This document shows positions 45,451 through 54,477 of a stretch of DNA of 64,000 bases, piece after piece. This DNA is from Chloroflexota bacterium (GTDB taxonomy: Bacteria > Chloroflexota > UBA11872), in contig JAPOYR010000002.1 of NCBI GenBank assembly GCA_026706485.1, positions 62,001-126,000 of the forward strand. Direction: 5' to 3'. The translations under genes were made by a program, and so were the position numbers. Each line of letters begins with the position of its first letter. Position 1 is the stretch's first letter. Under the pieces are notes generated by a model. The model was not told the origin of the DNA, did not search any database, and worked only from the letters and a program-made list of their open reading frames with translations.

Positions 45451-46827
45451 ATGACCGGTCTACGCCGGAGGCAAACGCTGGCGGCTGCGGCAGTGCTCGT
45501 GGTTTTAGGTATTGCCGGGTGCGGGGAGGAAGAGGAGCTCTTGGTCCAATTCACCAGTACGTCGCCGTGCCATGTCTCGTGGTCGGACACACAGGTTGTG
45601 GCGTGGCACCCCGACGGTTCGGAGATCTACTTCAGCACCGTGGGGTCAGGGGGCGCGATCTTCGCGGTGGCCGCGGATGCGTCGCGGATCGAAGGCATTG
45701 CTCGCACGGGGCCGCCCGGCGAGCTTTACGTCGGATTGGCGACAAGCTTTTCACTTTCGCCGGCGGGCTGGTATCTGGTCTACGACACTTGCGCTTATCC
45801 CGTCTTCTATCCCGACACTCGAGGAGCGCCGCCGTGGCATCGATACCAGCGGGAACTTGTCCGCGTGTCGACCGACGGCACGGGCGACACCCGGTTGACG
45901 ACGGATGCCGCGTTTGACGCATATCCGTCCTGGTCACCCGACGGCAGCCGGATTGCGTTCATCTCCGATCGCCATTACGCAGCATCCGGGAGATACCCGG
46001 GCCCGCGTCTCTACACTATGTCGGTCACCGGTGCCGACGTGCAGGTCCTCGATACCCGGCTGGAGAATTCCGCGGCTGGGCTGACTGCGAGCAGCGACGC
46101 CGCCGGGCGTGCCGGTTCCGACTCGCCGGACGGCTATGAGTCCCTTGCCGAGCATCCGCCCCAATGGTCGCCGGACGGTCGGCGTCTCGCCTTTGTGGGT
46201 GTCGAAGACAATCGGCGACGCGCCATATACACCGTCGATGCCGAAGGCGGGGACCTGCGCCGGCTCACCGATACGGTGAGCGGGCCGTCGTGGTCGCCGG
46301 ACGGCAAACGCCTAGCGTTTGCCAAGCCTGAGACCAATGACGTGGCGCTTTACACCATTGCCGCGGACGGCTCGGACGCGCGGCGGCTGACGCACATCCC
46401 CCGCAAGACCTGGCGCCCGCAGCGCGGGGAGCCCGATCCGCAGCGAGCCTGGATCGAGCTGGTGGCCTGGTCACCCGACGGCTCCAACATCCTCTATGCG
46501 TGTGGCGGTATCTGCGTGGTCGCCGAGGACGGCACACCGACGAACGAGATTCTCCTACCGGGCGATGCAGCAGCCTGGTCGCCGGACGGATCGCGCATCG
46601 CGATCAGCCTCATCCGAGAGAAACTAAAGCTCGGCGACGTCATGCTGTATAGCGCGGCGGCGGACGGCAGCGAAAGGCGGGACCTCGTCTATAGGGGGCT
46701 CGGGGAACCAGTGATAGCGCCGGTTGCGATGCAAGCGGGCTTTGTGCGCGTAACGGCAGACCTGGTGCCGGGTGCCATCGGGATTGCTATGCACGAACCC
46801 AGCGCGAATGCCAGGCCTGTGCCGTGA
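45451..46827 (+). CDS. PD40/TolB-like beta-propeller lipoprotein
   Basis: 458 residues. MTGLRRRQTLAAAAVLVVLG-IAGC is a lipoprotein signal with lipobox Cys; this decided the start over an earlier ATG at 45418. Then come about six WxPDG blades: AWHPDGSEIYF, SWSPDGSRIAF, QWSPDGRRLAF, SWSPDGKRLAF, AWSPDGSNILY and AWSPDGSRIAI, as in TolB/WD40-like PD40 propellers. Probably a surface-anchored binding protein. Lies 68 bases after livF but need not belong to that operon. Confidence 0.85.
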   Translation: MTGLRRRQTLAAAAVLVVLGIAGCGEEEELLVQFTSTSPCHVSWSDTQVVAWHPDGSEIYFSTVGSGGAIFAVAADASRIEGIARTGPPGELYVGLATSFSLSPAGWYLVYDTCAYPVFYPDTRGAPPWHRYQRELVRVSTDGTGDTRLTTDAAFDAYPSWSPDGSRIAFISDRHYAASGRYPGPRLYTMSVTGADVQVLDTRLENSAAGLTASSDAAGRAGSDSPDGYESLAEHPPQWSPDGRRLAFVGVEDNRRRAIYTVDAEGGDLRRLTDTVSGPSWSPDGKRLAFAKPETNDVALYTIAADGSDARRLTHIPRKTWRPQRGEPDPQRAWIELVAWSPDGSNILYACGGICVVAEDGTPTNEILLPGDAAAWSPDGSRIAISLIREKLKLGDVMLYSAAADGSERRDLVYRGLGEPVIAPVAMQAGFVRVTADLVPGAIGIAMHEPSANARPVP

Positions 46828-46843
46828 CTGCGAGGCGCTTCGG

Positions 46844-46859
46844 GGCCGGCCAGCCGGCC
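46844..46859. terminator. Short GC hairpin between convergent genes
   Basis: GGCCGGC-CA-GCCGGCC lies midway between the ends of two convergent genes. A 7-bp stem with a 2-base loop and no T-run: possible bidirectional stop, weak evidence. Confidence 0.4.
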
Positions 46860-46930
46860 GTTCCGCAGCAAGACGTGGACGCTCCGGTCGCCGTCGTCGA
46901 CCTCGCCGTTCTACGACCTGAGCCACACCC

Positions 46931-47623
46931 TCACGGTCCGTGCCGAACCAACTCAAGCAGCATGATCTTGGGCACCGGATCGTCAGGTAGGTGCGGATCG
47001 GACGGGTTGGGCCGGATGTCCACCAGGCTCCGAAGTAGGAATCCCTGCCGCCGAAACTCGGCCATCAGGTCCTTGAACGAGCGGTAGTAGAACGGGACCT
47101 CATATCGCGCTTGGTCTGTGCCAAACGTCTGCGCGAGCGCTCCCGATCTGAAGTAGTCGTCCACCTTTCCGCGTGCGGCGACCGCGTAGGGATTGTTCAG
47201 CGACAGCAGAAACCGACCGTCGGGATTGAGGGCATCGGCGATACCGGCGAGAACGCCAGCGTGATCCTCGCAGTCCTCGAGCACCATGTTCGCGATCGCC
47301 AGATCGAATGCCCCGCAGTGGGACGGCAACCCATCGGCCAAGTCCGCCTCGACATACTCAATGGCGAGTTGATCCTGCTCCTCGAAGGTCCGCGCGAGGT
47401 GCAGCAGCTTCGGCGAAATGTCGACGGCCACCACCTCGGCCCCGTGGCGCGCGAATAAGCGGGCCACGTGACCTTCGCCACAGCCCGCATCCAGGACCCG
47501 CTTGCCGGAGACCTCGCCCGCCATCTCGAGGAGACGGCAGGCGAGGTGGGAAAGAAAGGCATTCAGCGAGCCCGAGCGAACCTGGGCCGCGTACCAATCG
47601 GCAATGGGGTCGTAGGCGGCCAT
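46931..47623 (-). CDS. Class I SAM-dependent methyltransferase
   Basis: 230 residues. MAAYDPIADWYAAQVRSG at the start, motif I VLDAGCGEGHVARLFARHG, motif II VVAVDISPKLLHLARTFEE, motif IV FDLAIANMVLEDCEDHAGVL and later GRFLLSLNNPYA. This is the UbiE/Methyltransf_11-type fold for small molecules. Its ATG overlaps the stop of the phosphoesterase gene upstream, so they are co-translated. Confidence 0.87.
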   Translation of the reverse strand: MAAYDPIADWYAAQVRSGSLNAFLSHLACRLLEMAGEVSGKRVLDAGCGEGHVARLFARHGAEVVAVDISPKLLHLARTFEEQDQLAIEYVEADLADGLPSHCGAFDLAIANMVLEDCEDHAGVLAGIADALNPDGRFLLSLNNPYAVAARGKVDDYFRSGALAQTFGTDQARYEVPFYYRSFKDLMAEFRRQGFLLRSLVDIRPNPSDPHLPDDPVPKIMLLELVRHGP

Positions 47624-48396
47624 CACGTCAGAGCCCTCAGGTCGGACCAGCTCGGATCGCGCGGCCCGAAGGGCGCCCACTCGAACCCAATGCGCCAACG
47701 GGCGAAGCCGGTCAACGGACCGCCGCTATCCGTCAGCACGCAAATTCCCTGATACCACGGCCCCGGACCGTCGCCGGGCCGGTACCCCGAGCTGCGAACC
47801 ACGAGCGCCGCCCGGCCATTCGGAAGCGCGACTCGCAGGAGCGTTGGGCCCGGCGTGTGGCCGCACAAGATGAGGTCGGCCGACGCGACGCCTTCGCGGG
47901 ATAGCGCCACCTCGATCTCCTGCTCGGTAAAGGCGGGAGTGAAGGCCGGGTCCGTGTCCCAGATCGTGGCGAACGGATTGCCCGGCATGCCGTGGCACAC
48001 GAACACGTCCCCTTCCCGCGCCCCGCCCAGCGACAACTCCGCAGGCAAGGCCCGCAGCCACTCGAGGTCCGTGGCGCTGATCTCAGCCTGACCCCGCTCG
48101 ATATGCGACAAGAAATAGTCCGGTGAGTCCGGCCGGCGCCGGCGGGCGGCCACGGTCGAATCCCAGCGAGGCGTTCCCCAGTCGCGCAGATAGGCCTCGT
48201 TGTTGCCGTAGATGACGTCGACTCCCTCCGCGCGCAAGAGATCCATCGTCTCGCCGGGCGGGTCGGGCGAAAACGGCGAGGTCAGAAAGTCACCGCAATG
48301 CACGACGCGATCGGGGGCGTGGCGCCGGCATGCCTCGATCGCGGCATCGAGACCCGGCACGAAGCCGTGCGTGTCACCGATCAGGCATATCCGCAT
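47623..48396 (-). CDS. Calcineurin-like metallophosphoesterase
   Basis: 257 residues. Metal motifs: ICLIGDTHGFVPGLDA (D-x-H), VVHCGDFLTSPF (GD), VIYGNNEAYLRD (GNx-E; usual GNHD/E is altered), VFVCHGMPGNPF (His) and LILCGHTPGPTLLR (GHT). This is a YfcE/MJ0936-type phosphodiesterase arrangement. Start at MRICLIG, not the GTGs just before it. Coupled to the methyltransferase downstream; their common pathway is not evident. Confidence 0.87.
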   Translation of the reverse strand: MRICLIGDTHGFVPGLDAAIEACRRHAPDRVVHCGDFLTSPFSPDPPGETMDLLRAEGVDVIYGNNEAYLRDWGTPRWDSTVAARRRRPDSPDYFLSHIERGQAEISATDLEWLRALPAELSLGGAREGDVFVCHGMPGNPFATIWDTDPAFTPAFTEQEIEVALSREGVASADLILCGHTPGPTLLRVALPNGRAALVVRSSGYRPGDGPGPWYQGICVLTDSGGPLTGFARWRIGFEWAPFGPRDPSWSDLRALT

Positions 48397-48508
48397 GCCG
48401 CGCACCACAAGACACTGCCAGGTACAAACCGAATTTGGGCAAGTCTACGGATGGTGCTCCGCGTCCATCCTTCGACCGCGGCGTCGCGCCTACTGTGGAA
48501 GGCCCGGC

Positions 48509-48865
48509 CTAAACGTGGACGTACAGCTCACCGTCGTCCACCTCGACGGTGTATGACCTGAGGCGCTCACCGAGGCCGCGAATGCGCTCGCCGGTGTCGA
48601 GGTCGAACTCGACCTGGTGCCAGGGGCAGAGCAGCACGCGTCCGTCGAGGACCCACTCCAGCTGCCAGTCGGTGTCCGCCGAGCCCATCAGCGTGCCGCT
48701 GATCGCGCCTTCGCAGGCGGGTCCCAACTGATGCGGGCAGCGGTTGCGGTAGGCCCGGAACTTGCCATTGACGTTGAAGACCCCGATCTCGAAGTTGCGG
48801 TGCTTGACGAACGTGCGCTCGCCGGGCGCCAGCGCGTCGGCGGGTCCCGCGTGAATGCGCGCCAT
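48509..48865 (-). CDS. Small Rieske [2Fe-2S] ferredoxin
   Basis: 118 residues from MARIHAGPADAL. NRCPHQLGPACEG (C-x-H) and LCPWHQVEFDLDTGERIRG (C-x-x-H) bind the Rieske cluster. The size fits soluble Rieske ferredoxins that feed electrons to ring-hydroxylating or other oxygenases. It ends in SYTVEVDDGELYVHV, the typical last strands. It follows the amidohydrolase by five bases, so one transcript; no oxygenase gene is nearby. Confidence 0.9.
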   Translation of the reverse strand: MARIHAGPADALAPGERTFVKHRNFEIGVFNVNGKFRAYRNRCPHQLGPACEGAISGTLMGSADTDWQLEWVLDGRVLLCPWHQVEFDLDTGERIRGLGERLRSYTVEVDDGELYVHV

Positions 48866-48870
48866 GTGAG

Positions 48871-49989
48871 CTAGCCAGCTCGCACGGGCGCGTCGATGCC
48901 GAACAGCGCCAGCGCGTTCTCGCCCATGATCTTCCGCTTCGCGTCCGCCGGGAACGGCATGTTGAGCACCTGGCGCGGATGATCGAAGTCGTGGTGGGGC
49001 CAATCGGACGCGAACAGGACCTGGTCGGCGCCGTCGAACATGTCGAGCATCGTCACCAGGTCCTGGGGACGCTCGGGTTCCTCGATTGGCTGGGTCGAGA
49101 AGTAGAACTTCCGGATGTAGTGGCTCGGCGGGTGTTCAAGCAGCGGCGCCAGCGAGCGGTATTCGTGGTACTCCTTGTCCAGCCGCCACATCGTAAAGGG
49201 CACCCACGAGATGCCGCCCTCGGTGAAGACGATGCGTAGGTCGGGGAATCGCGCCGGTATGGCCGATTCGAGCATGCTGAACATATTCGCCATCAGGGCA
49301 AACTCGTGCTGGATGGGGTGGCGGAACAGAATGGTGCGGAACTGCTCGACGTTGAAGGGGAACGCGGCGTGAATCAGGCCCACGCTGTGCAGCATCACCG
49401 GCAGCCCCATCTCGGCGGCGGCTTCGAAGATCGGCGTATAGCGCCGAGCGCCCCACAGCGGACTGACGCCCGCCGTCGGCAGGTACACACCGACAAACTC
49501 ATCGAGCGCGCCGTAGCGGCGGATTTCGCGCGCGGCGTCCTCCGGGTCGTGCGGGGCGGCGACCACGGCCCCGTACAGCCCATCCGCGCGGCTCACCCAC
49601 TCCTCGGCCAGCCAGGCGTTGTAGGCCCGGCCCAGCGCCGCCGCGTAGACGTCGTCCGGCAGCGCCGCCATCGTCAGCAGGTGGTCCGGGAACAGGATGC
49701 CGATATCGACCGCCAGCGCGTCCAGGTCCTCCCGCATCTGCTGCGGCGTGTGCACGGACCGCGCGCCCGCCCCGCGATCGGGCAGGGGCAGATCGATTGC
49801 GAGCCGGAGCGCGTATCCCGGAATGTCCAGATAGCGTCGCGGCAGCGTGCTGATGTGCTCCAGCACGCGGCGATACGGCGGGTCAACGTAGGGCGCCAAC
49901 GCCTCGGGCGTGTCGTTGACGTGGACGTCGACATCCACGATGACCATATCGTCACGGGTGGTGGCCGGTCGATCGGCGGTGACCGCCAT
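48871..49989 (-). CDS. Amidohydrolase-family hydrolase/decarboxylase (ACMSD-like)
   Basis: 372 residues, amidohydrolase_2 TIM barrel. VDVDVHVNDTPEALAPYVDP carries the first metal motif (D-x-H), MLHSVGLIHAAFPF the His on strand 5, and LFASDWPHHDFDHPRQVLNM the metal Asp with following His residues. ENALALFGIDAPV ends the fold, as in ACMSD-like decarboxylases and lactonases. Precedes a Rieske ferredoxin on the same transcript, which suggests breakdown of an aromatic or heteroaromatic compound; the substrate is unknown. Confidence 0.87.
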   Translation of the reverse strand: MAVTADRPATTRDDMVIVDVDVHVNDTPEALAPYVDPPYRRVLEHISTLPRRYLDIPGYALRLAIDLPLPDRGAGARSVHTPQQMREDLDALAVDIGILFPDHLLTMAALPDDVYAAALGRAYNAWLAEEWVSRADGLYGAVVAAPHDPEDAAREIRRYGALDEFVGVYLPTAGVSPLWGARRYTPIFEAAAEMGLPVMLHSVGLIHAAFPFNVEQFRTILFRHPIQHEFALMANMFSMLESAIPARFPDLRIVFTEGGISWVPFTMWRLDKEYHEYRSLAPLLEHPPSHYIRKFYFSTQPIEEPERPQDLVTMLDMFDGADQVLFASDWPHHDFDHPRQVLNMPFPADAKRKIMGENALALFGIDAPVRAG

Positions 49990-50300
49990 GCGTCAAGCCC
50001 CCTGGCAGCGTGCCAAGCGGGCCATTCTATGCCGGATCGCGAGCGGCGACCTACCGGCGAGCGGAGACCTTTGCCTGGATGGTCGACATCCGACGTCCGA
50101 GACTCGGAACATCCCCACCCCTGTATCAAGTACGGGGCAGGCTCTATCCCTCTCCCATCAATAGTCCTGTGCAATACGCAGCCGAGTTTGAGGATGACCG
50201 GGCGCATCCTATCGGCACCCAGGTTCAATGATGGGTGGATTCCCGCCTTCGCGGGAATGACGAACGGGTACGCAAAGGTCTCCGGCTGTCGGAGTGCGGC
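49990..50300. other. Intergenic stretch with an interspersed hairpin repeat
   Basis: Divergent region without a gene. At 50239-50258, ATTCCCGC-CTTC-GCGGGAAT followed by GACGAACGGG is a perfect 8-bp hairpin of a type common between genes in environmental bacteria. CCTGTATCAAGTACGGGGCAGG about 140 bases earlier is a second, weaker inverted repeat. The promoter of the pyruvate kinase gene must be in this stretch or just after the repeat. Confidence 0.6.
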
Positions 50301-51731
50301 ATGACTGCCGACGGCATGGCGCGGCGCCGGACCAAGATCGTCGCCACGATCGGTCCCGCCAGCGTTGGTCGGGTCGATGAGCTGGTGGCGGCCGGCATGG
50401 ACGTGGCGCGCCTCAACTTCTCTCACGGCACACCGGCTGACCACCGGGCCGCCGCGCGGGCAGTGCGTGAGGCGTCCGCGCGCGCCGGCCGGCCGGTGGC
50501 CGTGTTGGTGGACCTGGCCGGCCCGAAAGTGCGGCTCGGCCGGCTGCCACCTGGCGGCGTGACGCTCACGACCGGAGCCACGTTCACGCTGCGGCGCGGC
50601 ACGGAGATCGGCGATGCCCACGGTGCGGCAACCAACCACGGTGGGCTGGGGCGCGACCTGGAGCCGGGCGATCGGATATCGCTGGCCGACGGCGCGGTCG
50701 AGCTGCGCGTGACCTCCACCGGCGACGACGTGGCGTGCGCGGTGGTGACCGGGGGCGTCCTGCGATCGCACGCCGGCGTCAACGTGCCTTCCGTGAGACT
50801 CTCGCTGCCGGCCATCACGGACCGTGATCGGTCGGATCTCGCGCGAGCCCGCGCGCTCGGCGCCGACTACATCGCGCAGTCCTTCGTGCGCCAAGCGTCC
50901 GACGTGGACGCCCTGCGCGCGGCGCTTGGCGAGCCGAAGATCCCCATCGTCGCCAAGATCGAGACCGGCGCCGCCGTCCAGGCGGCAGCGGCTATCCTTC
51001 AGGCGGCCGACGCCGTGATGCTCGCCCGCGGCGACCTGGGCGTGGACGTGGACCTGGAGCGCGTGCCCCTGATCCAGAAGCGCCTGACCCGCCAGGCCGT
51101 CGCGATGGGCGTTCCGGCAATCATCGCGACACATATGCTGGAGTCCATGATCGAGGAACCGCGTCCCACGCGCGCCGAGGTGAGCGATGTCGCCAACGCC
51201 GTCCTGGACGACGCCGACGCCGTGATGCTGTCGGCCGAGACGGCCATCGGACGGCATCCCGTCGCCGCCGTCCAAACGGCCGCGCGCATCGCCACCGAAA
51301 CCGAGCGCCATAGCGACGAGTTTTCGACCCCGGCACTACAGCCGGAACCCGGCGATCCAGCCGCGGCCGTGGCCCGCGCGGCGGCGGACGTGACGGCTGC
51401 CAACTCGGAGGTCGCCGCGATCGCCTGCTTCACCGAGACCGGTTCCACGGCGGAACTGCTGGCGGCGGCACGGCCACGCGTCCCCATCGCGGCCTTCTGC
51501 GCGGACGAAGCCGTTGCTCGCCGCCTGACACTCCACCGCGCCGTGAACCCGATAGTCACCGATCCCATGCCCGATACGGACGCCGTGATTGGAATGCTGG
51601 ACGCCGGCTTGAGCCGCGACTTCGGGCTCGCGGCGGGAACCCCGGTGGTGTTGGTGGCGGCGTCACCGGTGGGCAAAGCCAGCACCAACCTGCTCAAGCT
51701 GCATCGCGTCGGCGAATGGATCGCGCCGTGA
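50301..51731 (+). CDS. pyk: Pyruvate kinase
   Basis: 476 residues; makes pyruvate and ATP from phosphoenolpyruvate and ADP. RRTKIVATIGPAS at the start, MDVARLNFSHG, DLAGPKVRLGRLP, catalytic Lys in IVAKIETGAAVQ, Mg/K site VMLARGDLGVDVDLERVPLI and LMLSAETAIGRHP-like VMLSAETAIGRHP. The B domain (about 70-165) and C-terminal domain (TEVAAIACFTETGSTA-type) are complete. ATG chosen with GGAG ten bases upstream. The stop overlaps the GTG of the Fe-S gene. Confidence 0.95.
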   Translation: MTADGMARRRTKIVATIGPASVGRVDELVAAGMDVARLNFSHGTPADHRAAARAVREASARAGRPVAVLVDLAGPKVRLGRLPPGGVTLTTGATFTLRRGTEIGDAHGAATNHGGLGRDLEPGDRISLADGAVELRVTSTGDDVACAVVTGGVLRSHAGVNVPSVRLSLPAITDRDRSDLARARALGADYIAQSFVRQASDVDALRAALGEPKIPIVAKIETGAAVQAAAAILQAADAVMLARGDLGVDVDLERVPLIQKRLTRQAVAMGVPAIIATHMLESMIEEPRPTRAEVSDVANAVLDDADAVMLSAETAIGRHPVAAVQTAARIATETERHSDEFSTPALQPEPGDPAAAVARAAADVTAANSEVAAIACFTETGSTAELLAAARPRVPIAAFCADEAVARRLTLHRAVNPIVTDPMPDTDAVIGMLDAGLSRDFGLAAGTPVVLVAASPVGKASTNLLKLHRVGEWIAP

Positions 51732-53857
51732 GCCACGCCGTTGCGCCGTTCAAGCGGCGGCTGCGGGACGCCCTGGAGTCGGACTCGCTGCCAATGGCGC
51801 TGGGACGGGTGCTGCCGCTGCTGGACGGACGCCGGCGCGAGGCGTTTCACGGACGCGACTTCCCCGCCGAGCAGGCGCGGCTGGCGGCGATCCGCAAGCG
51901 GGACGTCGCCGACGGTCCTCGTCTGCTCGAGCAGTTCACCGCGGTTGCCGAGAAGGCGGGCATGGTGGTGCATCCACCGGCCGACGCGGAAGCGGTGCGC
52001 GAAACCGTGGCGGAGCTGTTGCGCCAGGCATCGGCGCGCATGGTCGTGAAGAGCAAGTCCATGGCCACCGAGGAGATCGGCCTGCGCCAGGCGCTCGAAG
52101 CCGACGGTTTGGAAGTGGTCGAGACCGACCTGGGCGAGTTCCTGGTGCAGGTGGCGGATGAGCTGCCCTCGCACATCGTCGCGCCGGCGCTGCACATCAC
52201 CCGCGAGCGCGCCGCCGAGCTGATCGGCAGCGCCACGGGACAGGACTTGCCGCCAGATCCCGACACGCTGGTGCGGGCGGCGCGCGAGTACCTGCGCGAC
52301 AAGTTCATCACCGCCGACGCCGGCATCACGGGCGCCAACGCCCTGGTGGCCAGCACCGGCAGCGTGATGCTGGTGAGCAACGAGGGCAACGCCCGGCTGT
52401 GCAGCAGCCTGCCGTCGCTGCACATCGTGGTCGCGGGCGTGGACAAGCTCGTCGCCACCATGACCGACGCGGCGGCGACGCTGGACCTGCTCCCGGCGAG
52501 CGCCACGGGACAGACCATGTCCAGCTACGTCTCGTTCATCAGCGGACCCAGCCGCAGCGCCGACATCGAGATGTCGCTGTCGCTGGGCGTCCATGGACCG
52601 CGCGACGTGCACGTCGTGCTGCTCGACAACGGTCGCGAGGCCATGCGCCGCGACCCGATGTTCCAGACCGCGCTGCAGTGCGTGCGCTGCGGGGCCTGCT
52701 CGAACGTCTGCCCGACATATCAGCAGGTGGGCGGCCACGCCATGGGCCACATCTATACCGGACCCATCGGCCTGCTGCTCACGTCGTTTCACCACGGCAT
52801 GGAGAACGTCGCCGGACCGCAGTCGCTCTGCGCCGGCTGCGGCGCCTGCGCCACCGTGTGCCCAGCCGGCATACCGATTCCCCAACTGATCCAGGAGGTG
52901 CGCACGCGGGCCGTCGGCGACGGCGCGGCGAAGAACCGGCTCAAATCGATGGCGCTACGGGTGCTCGCCGACCCTCGGGCGTTCGAAAAGGGCCTGCGTA
53001 CCTTCACCCGGATTCCTGGGGCGCAGGGGCTGGCACGCCGGCTGCCGGGATCGCCGCTGCGGGCGCGTCCCCTGCCGCCCGTGGCGGCGCGTCCCTTCCG
53101 CGATCGACTGCCCACTCTGATCGCCCAGGACGGCGAACAGGCCCAGGTGGCCTACTTTCCCGGCTGCCTCACCGACTGGCTCGCGCCGGAGACCGGCGAG
53201 GCGGCGGTGCAGGTGCTTGGCGCCGACGCCGTCGCGCCCATCGTCTTCGAGTCTTGCTGCGGGCTGCCGGCCATCAACGCCGGCTACCGCGAGCCGGCCC
53301 TGCGCATGGCCAAGCAGACCATCGAGGCCATCGAGGACTCCGGCGTAGACACCATCGTCAGCACGTCCACCAGCTGCCTGGGCGCCATCCGGGATGACTA
53401 TCCGCGCCTGCTTGCAGACGAGTCCGAGTGGCGGGAGCGAGCGGAGGCGGCAGCGAGCCGCCTGGTCGATTTCGCCAGCTACGTTGAGAAGCATGCGCCG
53501 AAGCCGGTCGCGACGCCGGAGCCACGCGGAGTGGTGACCGTCCACGACGCCTGCCAATCGCGCCACGGGCTCGGCCTTGGGGAAGGCACGCGCCGGCTGC
53601 TCGAAGCCGCGGGCTACGACGTGCGCGAGGCCCCCTATAGCGGCGAGTGCTGTGGGTTCGGCGGATCGTTCTCGTTCGACTTTCCCGAAGTGGCCGGCCG
53701 CATGCGCCAACGCAAGCTGGAGGCCTTCGGGTCCACCGGCGCCACGTTCGTCTGCGGCGACAATCCCGGCTGCCTGCTGCACCTGAACTCGGACGGCGCG
53801 ACGCCCGACGCCCCGCGCCCGGTGCATCTGGCCGAGCTTCTGCGGGACGCTACGTGA
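51728..53857 (+). CDS. LutB-LutA-like fusion: LUD, 2x[4Fe-4S] and CCG domains
   Basis: 709 residues from the GTG overlapping the pyk stop (an ATG 12 bases earlier is an alternative). About 60-290 is a LUD domain (VVKSKSMATEEIGLRQALEA, NEGNARLCSSLPSLHIVV), about 315-385 two 4Fe-4S motifs (CVRCGACSNVCP, CAGCGACATVCP), and about 475-705 two CCG domains (YFPGCLTDW, ESCCGLPAINAG, CCGFGGSFSFDFPE). In Bacillus these are separate LutB (LUD plus ferredoxin) and LutA (CCG) proteins that, with LutC, oxidise L-lactate to pyruvate. LutC is not in the window. Coupling to pyruvate kinase fits a pyruvate node role, as inference. Confidence 0.87.
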   Translation: MSHAVAPFKRRLRDALESDSLPMALGRVLPLLDGRRREAFHGRDFPAEQARLAAIRKRDVADGPRLLEQFTAVAEKAGMVVHPPADAEAVRETVAELLRQASARMVVKSKSMATEEIGLRQALEADGLEVVETDLGEFLVQVADELPSHIVAPALHITRERAAELIGSATGQDLPPDPDTLVRAAREYLRDKFITADAGITGANALVASTGSVMLVSNEGNARLCSSLPSLHIVVAGVDKLVATMTDAAATLDLLPASATGQTMSSYVSFISGPSRSADIEMSLSLGVHGPRDVHVVLLDNGREAMRRDPMFQTALQCVRCGACSNVCPTYQQVGGHAMGHIYTGPIGLLLTSFHHGMENVAGPQSLCAGCGACATVCPAGIPIPQLIQEVRTRAVGDGAAKNRLKSMALRVLADPRAFEKGLRTFTRIPGAQGLARRLPGSPLRARPLPPVAARPFRDRLPTLIAQDGEQAQVAYFPGCLTDWLAPETGEAAVQVLGADAVAPIVFESCCGLPAINAGYREPALRMAKQTIEAIEDSGVDTIVSTSTSCLGAIRDDYPRLLADESEWRERAEAAASRLVDFASYVEKHAPKPVATPEPRGVVTVHDACQSRHGLGLGEGTRRLLEAAGYDVREAPYSGECCGFGGSFSFDFPEVAGRMRQRKLEAFGSTGATFVCGDNPGCLLHLNSDGATPDAPRPVHLAELLRDAT

Positions 53858-54444
53858 CTTTCGACCGACTTCAGCGCCAGCTCGCGTTCATCGTCGAGAT
53901 CGACAAGGCGAAGTCCATCCTCCGCAACTCCCTGGTCATCGAGGAGGGCCGGCGCGAAAACGACGCGGAGCATGCGTGGCACCTGGGCGTGATGGCGCCG
54001 CTGCTCGCCGAGTACGCACGCGAGAAAATCGACGTCGACCGCGTGATCGAAATGCTGCTAGTCCACGACCTGGTCGAGATCGACGCCGGCGACACGTTCA
54101 TCTACGACACCGCTGCCCGCGAGCAGCAAGCCGAGAAGGAACGCGCCGCGGCCGACCGCATCTTCGGTCTCCTGCCGCCCGATCAGGCCGCCGCGCTGCG
54201 CGCGGCGTGGGAGGAATTCGAGGCGCGACAGACGCCCGAGGCCAGGTTCGCCTTCGCGCTGGACCGCCTGCAACCGCTCCTGCTCAACTTCCACACCCGG
54301 GGTCACGCCTGGCGCAAGCACGGCGTGCGCCGCGCGCAGGTGATGGCCGTGAATGCCAGCATCGCGGGCAGCGCGCCGGAGCTTTGGGAATTCGCGCGGG
54401 GTCTGATCGACGAGGCCGTCCGGCGGGGCTATCTGTCGGAGTAG
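53854..54444 (+). CDS. HD-domain phosphohydrolase (YfbR/HDDC2-like)
   Basis: 196 residues. The N-terminus LAFIVEIDKAKSILRNSLV and ENDAEHAWHLGVMAPLLAEY (His), VIEMLLVHDLVEIDAGDTF (HD) and FAFALDRLQPLLLNFHTRGH (later Asp) form the HD metal site of the YfbR/HDDC2 group of 5'-deoxynucleotidases. GTG start overlaps the upstream stop. Third gene of the pyk operon. Confidence 0.88.
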   Translation: MTFDRLQRQLAFIVEIDKAKSILRNSLVIEEGRRENDAEHAWHLGVMAPLLAEYAREKIDVDRVIEMLLVHDLVEIDAGDTFIYDTAAREQQAEKERAAADRIFGLLPPDQAAALRAAWEEFEARQTPEARFAFALDRLQPLLLNFHTRGHAWRKHGVRRAQVMAVNASIAGSAPELWEFARGLIDEAVRRGYLSE

Positions 54445-54477
54445 TTGAGGCCCATAGCGCCTCGATCCGATTCCGCC

